From positions 124,001 through 188,000 of the forward strand of contig NZ_JACHCE010000006.1 in assembly GCF_014200605.1 (NCBI RefSeq): a stretch of DNA of 64,000 nt, in the 5' to 3' direction. Both the position numbers and the translations under genes were made by a program. This stretch comes from Pedobacter cryoconitis. Its GTDB lineage: Bacteria; Bacteroidota; Bacteroidia; Sphingobacteriales; Sphingobacteriaceae. Under the pieces are notes generated by a model. It was given only the letters and a program-made list of their open reading frames with translations, was not told where the DNA came from and made no database searches. Shown here in pieces: positions 17,149-25,873 of the stretch (position 1 is the first letter of the stretch; each line of letters starts with the position of its first letter).

Positions 17149-18963
17149 TTAAACAGTTTGTACTGAATCCTGCATCGCCAATGCTACCGGATTAACCAAC
17201 GTTCCAATAAATTCTGGTACCGGAACATCTGTACTTTCACTATATCCATGCGTTAGTAAGCGAACACGATTAATACAAACACGCGTAAATTCAGGAATAA
17301 ATAAGTCAAATTTCTCAAATTTAGCCGCCATTTCAGGATTTTCTTCCTGGAACTCTATAATGACATTGGCTACGTTTTTCCAGAAATATTCTTCGTTCAG
17401 GCCAACATAAGAATGGAAAATATTACTCAGGTATCTGAATACAGCATCAAACACCCCTGACAAAATAAATAACGGAGCTAATTCATCCTCAATTTCTCTT
17501 AAGACATGAACCAGATCTTCTGGTAATTTTGCTTTCGATTCTTCTGTTAAGACGATTTCTTCCACAAAGTCTTTAATGATAATTCTTTGTGGTATATAAT
17601 CCTTCATCACTAAAATTGTATTCTCTCCATGTGGGCTAAAAAAAAAGGCATGTTTGTAAAAAATCCTTAAAATAGGTTTAAGGTATGCCTTTAAATAAGC
17701 TTTAAGCCATTCATCAGGGGCAATTCCGGATTTTTCAATCATTGCCCCTACCAGGCTTTTGCCATGATCATCTACATAAAGTAAGCTTGCCATGGTCATC
17801 ATCTTTTCTCCCGGTTGCAGATAATTCTCTGCACTTTCTCTCCAGATGACGCCTAAAAACTCCTGGTACTGATAGGGAGATTGTGGAATTGTACTGTATT
17901 GTGGATGGGTATAAGCGGCAGTAGCCACTTCTCCCAATAAAACAACACCGGTATTTTTCAGATAAATATCACCCTCCAGCATATCCTTTGCCCATTGGGT
18001 TACTCTTGGTGCAATAGCCAGTTTTTTTGGGGATAAACCTCTGAAAATTGAGGTATTTAATATAGAAATAGCCGTTTTAACATAATGTTTATGCGGATGA
18101 CTGATATTAAAGAAAGTACGGATACTTTGCTGACACATATACTGATCATTTCCCAAAGCCAGGGGTACAATATATTGATTGGCGATATCATGCGCAAGCT
18201 GCAAAACAATCTTATTATTCCATTGCCATTCGTGGACAGGTATAAAAAGATAGTCATCCGGGTTTAAGTTTTTTCCACTTAATATTTCATTAAACTGGTT
18301 AATCTGCTCAAAACCTAATTCATCTTTATAAAAAGCCGCCATCTCTATAGATGCCAGAGACTTAAAATCTGCACGTGAACGATGTACTCCTAACCAGGCC
18401 AACTGTATGGATTGTCCCGCTTCTGGCGCATATTTACCCTGGTCGGTATGGTTAAACCCGATACGGCCCTTGTTAATGGTAGCCCAGGGATGTCCGTCCA
18501 TCTGGTGTTCGATGGTCTGATAATCAGCATCGGCAAGCTGATCTGCTGTTAAACGTCCTTTTTCGTGAATAAACGCATCAGCATATAAAGTATTTAATGT
18601 TTCTTCTACGAAATGTGCCATTGTAAATGATTTCACACCGAAAGTCTGCTGTGTTTCAGTGAAAAATGCCGGTGCATTATCTAAAGGTACAGCAATTTCA
18701 TCCACGTATTTACGCAAGGATGCTTTCTGTATATGCCAGTAATCCAGTGCCCGGTAACCCGCAGAAAAAGTATAATAAATATTTTGATGATCTGTATTTA
18801 AGCGGAAATACGTCAGTCCGGACTCGTCAGTTCCTGTAATCTCGGGTTCTGCCAGCTTTTCGTGCATTAATTCTACAATGGCTTTAGCGATATAGTTTAA
18901 ATTCACTTTATCCCAAACTGCCTTTTGAAGTGGTTTGATATGATTAAATTGATTGTAGTTCAT
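17149..18963 (-). CDS. NIS siderophore synthetase, IucA/IucC family (type C-like)
   Basis: NRPS-independent siderophore (NIS) synthetases use ATP to join a carboxylate to an amine or hydroxamate. The 604-aa protein carries the ATP-binding signature MDGHPWATINKGRIGF near residues 152-168, IPVHEWQWNNKI near 240, and FFFSPHGENTILVMKDYIPQ near 437 with the His-x-x-Asn catalytic region. The DGHP..NKGRIG form resembles AlcC/DesD/RhbF-type enzymes, which act on a hydroxamate half-product. It is the last gene of a four-gene biosynthetic operon, 11 bp after the monooxygenase gene. It would perform the final condensation. Confidence 0.9.
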   Translation of the reverse strand: MNYNQFNHIKPLQKAVWDKVNLNYIAKAIVELMHEKLAEPEITGTDESGLTYFRLNTDHQNIYYTFSAGYRALDYWHIQKASLRKYVDEIAVPLDNAPAFFTETQQTFGVKSFTMAHFVEETLNTLYADAFIHEKGRLTADQLADADYQTIEHQMDGHPWATINKGRIGFNHTDQGKYAPEAGQSIQLAWLGVHRSRADFKSLASIEMAAFYKDELGFEQINQFNEILSGKNLNPDDYLFIPVHEWQWNNKIVLQLAHDIANQYIVPLALGNDQYMCQQSIRTFFNISHPHKHYVKTAISILNTSIFRGLSPKKLAIAPRVTQWAKDMLEGDIYLKNTGVVLLGEVATAAYTHPQYSTIPQSPYQYQEFLGVIWRESAENYLQPGEKMMTMASLLYVDDHGKSLVGAMIEKSGIAPDEWLKAYLKAYLKPILRIFYKHAFFFSPHGENTILVMKDYIPQRIIIKDFVEEIVLTEESKAKLPEDLVHVLREIEDELAPLFILSGVFDAVFRYLSNIFHSYVGLNEEYFWKNVANVIIEFQEENPEMAAKFEKFDLFIPEFTRVCINRVRLLTHGYSESTDVPVPEFIGTLVNPVALAMQDSVQTV

Positions 18964-18974
18964 AGCAGGTAATT

Positions 18975-20345
18975 TTATATATTGATATTTGCTGATAGGA
19001 TGCCCGTCTCAGTTTCAAGAATTTCTTTAAGCGGGTTATTGATTTCATCGGCGGCTGCCATACCAAAAGACTGGAAAGCAATCTTCTTTTCAACCCGGTA
19101 GGCTTCTCTGCCCAAAACAGTATTGATGATAGAAGAATTCCGGTAAGCACCCATCCCTAAATCGGGGGTTACAAAACCATGGGTATGCAATTCTGCGTTT
19201 TGAACAAAGACCTCATTGTTGTTGATGTCAATAGCGTAATTGCGTCCCACACTATATAAGTTATCTTTGTTACGGGAAATCCGGTGATTGATACCTTTTA
19301 AGAAGGCAGGTTCTTTATATTTATAACCTGTAGCTACGACAACAAAATCAGTTTGCTGCACAAATTCTTTTTCTATTTCTGTATGGTAAAAATGAAGATC
19401 AGAACGGCCATCTGCGGTGGTGGTGATTCCATTAAGCTGACAATTAGGGCTTAGTTTCACATTTGGCTCCTCACCATCAACACTTAATTCATATAACTTA
19501 TCAAAAATCTGATTGATCAGATCATAATTGATACCCTTGAACAATGAATTTTGTTTACTTAAAACCTGCTTGCGTTTTTCATCAGGCAGGTTATAGAAAT
19601 GATCCACATATTCAGGAGAAGTCAGTTCGAGTGTCAGTTTTGAATATTCCATAGGGAAGAAACGATCTGGACGGGTAAACCATTTCAGTTCCAGTCCGTT
19701 TTCAGTTTCAGGTAACAGATCACTGAAAATTTCTGCGGCACTTTGTCCCGATCCGATAATACTTACACTTTGCTGCTTTAACAGTTCATTCTTATAATTC
19801 AGGTATTCAGAAGTATGAATTACCTTCGGATGTTTTCCCGGGGTTATAAAATCTGGCATTTTAGGGATTGTACCTGTACCTAAAACAAGTTTACGGGTAT
19901 AAAAGGTTTGTTTTTCCAGATTCCGCTGATCTTCTACAATCAATTTATAATATTGTTCTGCTTCATCATAAGCTGTACTTAATACTTTCTGATTGAACTG
20001 GCAGGAAGGCAGCTTATCAATTACCCATTTGCAATAGGCATTATACTCTTTGCGTAAAATATAAAAGTCTTCTCTGATATAGAATTTGTACAAACGATCT
20101 GTTTGTTTCATAAAATTCAGAAAGCTATAAGGACTGGTTGGATCGGCAAGCGTAACCAGGTCTGCCATAAAAGGGACCTGTAAAGTAACATCGCTCAGCA
20201 TCATACCAGGATGCCAGTTAAACACTGGTGCCTGATCGAAAAATATAGCCGACAAATCTTCTAATGGTGCTGCCAGAGCGGCCATCCCTAAATTAAAGGG
20301 ACCGATACCAATACCGATGATGTCGTAGATTTTTTGTGTTTTCAT
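18975..20345 (-). CDS. Lysine/ornithine/diamine N-monooxygenase (SidA/IucD/PvdA family)
   Basis: This flavin enzyme hydroxylates a primary amine to make the hydroxylamine later acylated into a hydroxamate iron ligand. The FAD site is IIGIGIGPFNLGMAALAAP near residues 9-27, the NADPH site is VSIIGSGQSAAEIFSDLLPE near 194-213, and DFVVVATGYKYKEPAFL near 333 is the family's conserved ATGY block. At 456 aa it is full length. It lies 13 bp after the fused synthetase gene and 11 bp before the last synthetase. With a decarboxylase in the same operon, the substrate is more likely a diamine such as cadaverine or putrescine than the amino acid itself. Confidence 0.92.
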   Translation of the reverse strand: MKTQKIYDIIGIGIGPFNLGMAALAAPLEDLSAIFFDQAPVFNWHPGMMLSDVTLQVPFMADLVTLADPTSPYSFLNFMKQTDRLYKFYIREDFYILRKEYNAYCKWVIDKLPSCQFNQKVLSTAYDEAEQYYKLIVEDQRNLEKQTFYTRKLVLGTGTIPKMPDFITPGKHPKVIHTSEYLNYKNELLKQQSVSIIGSGQSAAEIFSDLLPETENGLELKWFTRPDRFFPMEYSKLTLELTSPEYVDHFYNLPDEKRKQVLSKQNSLFKGINYDLINQIFDKLYELSVDGEEPNVKLSPNCQLNGITTTADGRSDLHFYHTEIEKEFVQQTDFVVVATGYKYKEPAFLKGINHRISRNKDNLYSVGRNYAIDINNNEVFVQNAELHTHGFVTPDLGMGAYRNSSIINTVLGREAYRVEKKIAFQSFGMAAADEINNPLKEILETETGILSANINI

Positions 20346-20358
20346 TTGTTTTAAGAAT

Positions 20359-22812
20359 TTAAATTCCGGCCATCTGACCTGATAGTGCGATCTCTTTACT
20401 TGCTGGAAACTTCTCCCAGTACCATTCTCTGTAGCAGAAAGTTAAAGTGGCATCTTTATGCGGCATTTTGATTACATGCTGATATCTATAGCCCAGGCGT
20501 GTACCAAACATATGCATGGCCCTGGATTCTACTGCCGCTTCACCGATACATTTGCCTACTACAGGCTGGGCAAAAACAAAGTCAAGCATAGTCTGTCCGG
20601 TAGGGAAACTGAATTTCTTATCTTTATCTGTAGGTGCAATCAGTAAATGCGACCCATAATCTGTGGCAAGGGCATCATAATAAGCACCCATCACATCACG
20701 CATAGGCCAATAAGGCTCTATCGTGAAATTTGGTTCTCCATTCACCTCTCCTATAAAACTATGGGAAAGATCACCTGGTATTAACGTGCGGTAAAAAGTC
20801 TCTAATCCTCTGATCGGCCCATCCATTTTCCAGATAGGTTTAGCATGTTCCTGGTTAAACCAGTCATGCACCATTTCCAGATCCCGGTCAATATCAAAAG
20901 GACGCAGGCTGATTGTGACATCTTCTTCAGGGAAATACCTGCTATACATGACCTCTTTAGTTTGCGGCCGGATCAGGTGCTCACAGAAAAAGTATTTGTT
21001 TAAAGGATTGGGATAAGCTCTGAAAATTGCAGGGTTTTCACTCGTCGCACTTGCTTCATCTATATTATATAAATTAGTTAACAGGTTACCTTTAACTTCC
21101 CAGCTTCTGCTATTGATGATATAATCTACAAAACCAGTGGTATCTGATTCTTCAAATTGTTTAAACTCCAGATATATCAGGTCTATCAATACCCTTTCGT
21201 CAGCCAGTCCATTACTGCCTAATGCATTAACAACACCTAAGATATTGTTGAGCAGAAGATAATAAGTATATTTTGGTATAATGAACGATGAAGGTGCAAT
21301 CGCACCGCTTTGAGCGGCCAGATCTGGCAAATGTTTCAATAAATCTTCGCATTTACCTTCCAGAAAAAAGAAGCCCTGGTTATCTCTGAAATAAAGTTTT
21401 GCCGGAAAATTCTGACTATCCAGTTCAACCAGCACATTTTGCTGATGAAATTCAAAAGCCATTCCGTATTTGTTCAGAAATCCAACTATAGGGCCTGCAC
21501 AGATATGCAGGTATTGTTTAAACCAGTTAACTGCTGTCTGCTGTATAGATTTGTTCTTATATTTTGCAGCCTGTTCAATGAGATGAACGATTCTTGGTTT
21601 TTCACCTAATAAACTATCCTGACATAATGCGGCCAGTAAAGTCACATTTTTATCCCCTGCCTCTCCCTTAAATGTATTGTGACGGATGCTGGTATTGAAA
21701 CCGTCAATGGTCTTTCCTTTATAACTGACCGCAAAAAATGCAGGGTCAGTGATAAATTCTATTTCCGGAAATTCCTTTTTCAGCGATTTCCCGAGGTCTG
21801 TTTTTAATAAACGGCTGATATCATATCCCCGGTGCAGCTCGGGGGTTAAATTGATCCTTTCAGAATTGGTAATTTTCACGTGCAGTGAGAACTTATACAT
21901 CCAGTCACTTTCGCGGTTATATACGGTACGGACAGACGAAGTTGGGGTATAAACAGCTCCCCAGTCTCCTAAACTATATAACAAACCTTCGCTAATCATT
22001 TCTTTAACTTCGGGCAGGGTCAGTAGATACTGAGCTTCCCATGGATGCATTGGCAAAACCTTCCAGCTTGCAAGACTTTCTATTATTGCACTAATCTGGT
22101 GATCTGCAGGAATAGCAGACAGTAATTCTGCTTTAAAAGTATCCGTAATATCAAATCCTTCTGCATTTTGCTCAATAACGTGTTCAGGAGCGATCAGAAA
22201 ATAAGATAATTGAAATTCCCCGGCAGTTTCAGGAGAATACCGGAATAACTCTTCATCATTTTTAAAACCGAGCCTTCCTTTGGTCAGCGGATGTGAGTTA
22301 TGTCCAAGCGCTAAAGATTGCTCTGTTTCAATAAAACTCATCCGCTGCTGATTGACAAGCTTGCCGGTACGGTTAAAATACGCCTGATATTTAGTTAAAT
22401 TATCAATACTATTTAAAAGACGGGATTTCACGAGATCAGCATTGATATACGGAAATTCATCTTTAGCGAATAAGATAATCAATTCCATAAAACGCAGTGC
22501 ATCTATAGACCTGATCTCGTCTGTTTCCAGATCACGTTCTATAACCGGAAAATGGAATACGTGTCTTCCACTTTCTGCATAATGTTTAAGAGGGGCAAAT
22601 ACTTCAATTCCAAACTCAGAAAAATCGAAACGCAAGTGTAATTCGTGACCTGTTAGTTTCAGATAGCTGGCTAATGGCTGATCGTATTTAGGGATTCCAA
22701 GATAACGGCTCCAGTTACTAAATTCTCTGCAATAGCTATTCAGGAGCGCATTGAAATTAATTTCTCCAGAATTCTGTTGTAGTTTTATTAAACTGTAGGT
22801 ATTCGTTTCCAT
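20359..22812 (-). CDS. Fused NIS siderophore synthetase and hydroxylamine acyltransferase
   Basis: This 817-aa protein joins two enzymes. Residues about 1-590 are an IucA/IucC synthetase with ALGHNSHPLTKGRLGF near 165-181, VLPMHPWEAQYLLTLPEV near 252-270 and FEFHQQNVLVEL near 461. Residues about 640-805 are an AlcB/RhbD/IucB-type GNAT acyltransferase (SLRPFDIDRDLEMVHDWFNQ through GTRLGYRYQHVIKMPHKDA). The domain order, synthetase first, is the reverse of DfoC-type fusions, in which the acyltransferase precedes the synthetase. The start overlaps the decarboxylase by 56 bp and no downstream Met is nearer, so the overlap looks genuine and implies translational coupling. Confidence 0.9.
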   Translation of the reverse strand: METNTYSLIKLQQNSGEINFNALLNSYCREFSNWSRYLGIPKYDQPLASYLKLTGHELHLRFDFSEFGIEVFAPLKHYAESGRHVFHFPVIERDLETDEIRSIDALRFMELIILFAKDEFPYINADLVKSRLLNSIDNLTKYQAYFNRTGKLVNQQRMSFIETEQSLALGHNSHPLTKGRLGFKNDEELFRYSPETAGEFQLSYFLIAPEHVIEQNAEGFDITDTFKAELLSAIPADHQISAIIESLASWKVLPMHPWEAQYLLTLPEVKEMISEGLLYSLGDWGAVYTPTSSVRTVYNRESDWMYKFSLHVKITNSERINLTPELHRGYDISRLLKTDLGKSLKKEFPEIEFITDPAFFAVSYKGKTIDGFNTSIRHNTFKGEAGDKNVTLLAALCQDSLLGEKPRIVHLIEQAAKYKNKSIQQTAVNWFKQYLHICAGPIVGFLNKYGMAFEFHQQNVLVELDSQNFPAKLYFRDNQGFFFLEGKCEDLLKHLPDLAAQSGAIAPSSFIIPKYTYYLLLNNILGVVNALGSNGLADERVLIDLIYLEFKQFEESDTTGFVDYIINSRSWEVKGNLLTNLYNIDEASATSENPAIFRAYPNPLNKYFFCEHLIRPQTKEVMYSRYFPEEDVTISLRPFDIDRDLEMVHDWFNQEHAKPIWKMDGPIRGLETFYRTLIPGDLSHSFIGEVNGEPNFTIEPYWPMRDVMGAYYDALATDYGSHLLIAPTDKDKKFSFPTGQTMLDFVFAQPVVGKCIGEAAVESRAMHMFGTRLGYRYQHVIKMPHKDATLTFCYREWYWEKFPASKEIALSGQMAGI

Positions 22813-24298
22813 GTTTTTTTATGATGTTGAAGATGTTTTTAACGTGATCGACTGTAGTAAGCGGGTTAAGCAATGTAAATTTGAGATAGAACTGTTTGTT
22901 GATTTTAGTACCGGCAACCAGTGCTTCTCCTCCGTTAAACATGCTTTTTTTGATAAACTGATTCATTGCACACAGGTCTGCCTTACCTTCTCTTGGATTG
23001 TAGCGGAAAACCAGTGCGCTGATATCAGATTCATTCATCAGTTCAAATGATGGATCTGCCTGAAGCATGGCTGCAATTTGTGAAGCAGTTTCAATGATTG
23101 TTTCAAAATAGCTGCCCAGTTTTTCTTTCCCCATCATTCTCAGGGTAAACCAGAGCTTCAAAGCGTCGAAACGACGGGTGGTTTGTATAGATTTATTAAC
23201 TTGATTGGGTAAACCATCAAGGTCATGGTCTTTAGGGTTCAGGTAATCTGCATGGTGCGTGATCAGTCCGAAAAATCTTTTGTCTTTGATTAAAAAGGCC
23301 CCGCTGCTTACCGGCTGGAAGAACGATTTGTGATAATCTACGGTTACTGAATGTGCCAGTTCGATCCCATTGATTAATCTGCGGGATTTACTGGTTAATA
23401 ATAACCCGCAGCCATAAGCTGCATCTACATGGAACCATAAGTCATATTTGTTAGTTAAACGGCCTATTTCCTGTAAAGGGTCAATATTACCAAAATCGGT
23501 AGTCCCTGCTGTACCGACTATGGCGATTGGGATATTACCGAGTGATATTTCATGCTGTATTGCATCTTCAAGCAATACGGAGTTCATTCTGAAACTACGG
23601 TCTGTTTTAATTTTCACTACCGCTTTTTCACCAAGGCCTAAAAGAGAGGCATTTTTCTGGATGCTGAAGTGGGCCATTTCTGAGACAAAAATCCTGAAAC
23701 GGGAAGCTTCGACCGGCAAACCGTCTTCTTTAATATTATGGTTTAAATATTTCATGGCGTAATGATCTCTGGCCAGCAGTAAACCCATGAGATTACTCTG
23801 TGTACCGCCACTGGTAAAAATACCATCAGACTGAGGACCAAAACCAATCTGAGTATTAGTCCACTCGATTAGTTTCTGTTCCATTAATGTTCCGCCAGCA
23901 CTTTGATCCCAGGTATCTAAAGAGGAGTTGATCGAAGAGATCATAACTTCTGCTGCAATTGCCGGGATAACCAGCGGACAGTTTAAATGGGCAATATACT
24001 CCGGGTGATGAAAGGCAACAGCGTGATTGGTGTACAAAAGCTCCACTTCATCGAGCAAACTGTCATAGTCGGCCAAAGGGGTTTCAAAATTTACATTGGC
24101 AAATAAAGGGCGCAATTGTGCGGGGCTCACCCCACTGAATGGTTTTTTGTTATTATCAAGGAAACGTTTGACAGCCAGACTTACTTTGCCTATTGCATCC
24201 AGGTATTCTTCTTGATTGTCATGATGGAAAATATCCTTTTGAGGGCTATCTCCAAACAAAACTGATAGTTGTTCTTCTTGTAGGTTGATTGTAAGCAT
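22757..24298 (-). CDS. PLP-dependent group II decarboxylase (siderophore diamine pathway)
   Basis: The 513-aa enzyme belongs to the glutamate/DOPA/diaminobutyrate decarboxylase family (DesA, RhbB, DdcA relatives). The PLP lysine is in SVTVDYHKSFFQPVSSGAF. HVDAAYGCGLLL gives the Asp and Ala stacking/pairing residues and SGGTQSNLMGLLLARD the phosphate loop. As first gene of the operon it should supply the diamine backbone. No DABA aminotransferase (Dat/RhbA) accompanies it, so 1,3-diaminopropane from diaminobutyrate is less likely than cadaverine or putrescine from lysine or ornithine. Confidence 0.9.
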   Translation of the reverse strand: MLTINLQEEQLSVLFGDSPQKDIFHHDNQEEYLDAIGKVSLAVKRFLDNNKKPFSGVSPAQLRPLFANVNFETPLADYDSLLDEVELLYTNHAVAFHHPEYIAHLNCPLVIPAIAAEVMISSINSSLDTWDQSAGGTLMEQKLIEWTNTQIGFGPQSDGIFTSGGTQSNLMGLLLARDHYAMKYLNHNIKEDGLPVEASRFRIFVSEMAHFSIQKNASLLGLGEKAVVKIKTDRSFRMNSVLLEDAIQHEISLGNIPIAIVGTAGTTDFGNIDPLQEIGRLTNKYDLWFHVDAAYGCGLLLTSKSRRLINGIELAHSVTVDYHKSFFQPVSSGAFLIKDKRFFGLITHHADYLNPKDHDLDGLPNQVNKSIQTTRRFDALKLWFTLRMMGKEKLGSYFETIIETASQIAAMLQADPSFELMNESDISALVFRYNPREGKADLCAMNQFIKKSMFNGGEALVAGTKINKQFYLKFTLLNPLTTVDHVKNIFNIIKKHGNEYLQFNKTTTEFWRN

Positions 24299-24660
24299 AT
24301 TGATCTTTAATTATTCATGGTTTTTGTATAATAAGGGTTATTAATAGACGTGTTTGATTTTTTGCCCAAAATTTTAGGTTTGAGCGTTTTTAAATCAGCA
24401 GAGAGGAATCAATGAGAGCGAAAACAAAGGGTAAAATCCTCTACTTTATGATGATTTAAATTTCTATACGAAGTAAGATGTTATTTAGAACAATTACAAA
24501 TTATATTTAGACTAATTATGATTAGTTAGCCAATTTACTGGTTATCAGACATAATTTTAGTATTAAATTTCAAATATTTTGTTAATATTTCTTTAACATA
24601 GCAGTGCCATTCAACGAAATCGTTGTTAGATTTTTCAAAAGAAAGGAGTTTAATTGGATG
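24299..24660. other. 362-bp gene-free stretch upstream of the siderophore operon
   Basis: No gene is seen. It should hold the leftward promoter of the siderophore operon and any iron-responsive operator. The clearest feature is the inverted repeat ACTAAT-tatg-ATTAGT at 24511-24526 within an AT-rich block. A consensus -7 box for the operon was not found with confidence. Confidence 0.55.
24511..24526 (-). promoter_or_regulatory. Candidate iron-responsive operator (Fur/DtxR-like)
   Basis: Perfect 6-bp arms ACTAAT / ATTAGT separated by TATG, about 215 bp upstream of the decarboxylase start. The location between two iron-acquisition units and the AT-rich symmetry suggest an iron regulator site, but no consensus check was possible. 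Confidence 0.35.
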
Positions 24661-25776
24661 CTATATTGTTTTTGCCAATGCTTTTCTTTTATCCCTCCTT
24701 TTCCCTCTCCAGAAAAGGAAACCTGTTACTGGTAAGGTAGCACAAACTAAACTGGACATGAAGGCAATAATCTTCCCCGTAGTCCCTAAAATCTGGCCGG
24801 TATGCAGGTCATAGGACATTTCGTTTAATTTTAACCCGTTGCTTTTATCCCGGTGAGCCAGTTCTTTAACCAATGCCCCATTATTGGCATCAAAATAATA
24901 CCGGTCACTTCTGTAATAAAACAGGGCTTTTTCATAAACGGTGATATGGAGTACTGCCGAACCTTTGGGTACCGGTGCAATCAGGAACATATCTGAGCCC
25001 GGTGATCTTTTTACGCTTTCTAAGAAACTATGATCCAGCAATTTGCTGGCGTCTGATAAACTAACAGCCTTTACTGCAGGGACCTTTTCTTCGGATGCAT
25101 ATTGACTGCCCAGGTTTACGGCCTGGTTCACCCCTTTTTTTAACCAGTCATAACTGATGGACAAACCTGTAAAGGCTACAATAAAAGCAATTACACAGGC
25201 ATAAATTCCAAGTACACTGTGCAGATCGTAATTTACTCTGCGCCATTTACCGTTCAGCCTGATCGTGAGCGCCCTTTTGATTTGCGTTTTACGTTTTGGC
25301 CACCAGATGCAGACTCCGGTCATGAGTAAAGCCAGGAAGATAAAGACAGATACACCAACAACCATTTTTCCAATTGGTGCCGGTAGTAAAAGATAGATAT
25401 GTATAAACTGGACTATGGTGAAAAAATCTTTGCGTAAATTCTGATCATGCAGCACCACTCCGGTATATGGATTGATATGAACGGTATAGAATTGCCCCTT
25501 TCCGACCAGAAAAATTATGGCAGCCCTGTCTTTGCTCACATAAACGATCCTGCCAATCTGAAGATCAGGATGTACTTTCTGTGCGATCTGACTAAGCCGG
25601 GATGGTAAAATTACAGGTTTGTGCTGAACTTCAATTTTGCGCCAGGGTTCTGTAGCATCCTTTATTTCATCCTGAAACACATATAAACAACCGGTTACAC
25701 TTACAATAAATACAACCAGTCCGGAAGTCAGGCCAAGCCATCTGTGAACAAGGCGGGCAATCTTTTTAAAGTTCAT
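24661..25776 (-). CDS. PepSY-domain membrane protein (iron-uptake associated)
   Basis: The protein has a PepSY-associated transmembrane topology: an N-terminal segment (RLVHRWLGLTSGLVVFIVSV), a periplasmic part with PepSY-like repeats, further membrane segments (VGVSVFIFLALLMTGVCIWW, SVLGIYACVIAFIVAFTGLS) and a final one (IAFMSSLVCATLPVTGFLFW). Members of this family next to TonB siderophore receptors are thought to act as ferric-siderophore reductases. An upstream ATG at 25794 exists, but a -7 box (TATTTTTG on this strand, 25792-25799) overlaps it, so the start is placed at 25776 (MNFKKIARLVHRW, 371 aa). It is divergent from the receptor gene. Confidence 0.88.
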   Translation of the reverse strand: MNFKKIARLVHRWLGLTSGLVVFIVSVTGCLYVFQDEIKDATEPWRKIEVQHKPVILPSRLSQIAQKVHPDLQIGRIVYVSKDRAAIIFLVGKGQFYTVHINPYTGVVLHDQNLRKDFFTIVQFIHIYLLLPAPIGKMVVGVSVFIFLALLMTGVCIWWPKRKTQIKRALTIRLNGKWRRVNYDLHSVLGIYACVIAFIVAFTGLSISYDWLKKGVNQAVNLGSQYASEEKVPAVKAVSLSDASKLLDHSFLESVKRSPGSDMFLIAPVPKGSAVLHITVYEKALFYYRSDRYYFDANNGALVKELAHRDKSNGLKLNEMSYDLHTGQILGTTGKIIAFMSSLVCATLPVTGFLFWRGKRRDKRKALAKTI

Positions 25777-25815
25777 TTCTGTGATTTGCGTCAAAAATAT
25801 AAAAATAAAGTATTG

Positions 25816-25847
25816 TTTGGAATTAATCCAAATAAATCATTGCTTTG
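25816..25847 (+). promoter_or_regulatory. Receptor promoter with palindromic candidate Fur site
   Basis: TTTGGA-attaa-TCCAAA (25816-25832) is a symmetrical site. It overlaps the position expected for a -33 TTTG, about 20 bp before TTGCTTTG (25840-25847), a near-match to the -7 box. A repressor bound there would block the receptor promoter. Assignment to Fur is inference from the iron context. Confidence 0.5.
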
Positions 25848-25873
25848 CGCTGTAATTATCTAAAAAACAACAT

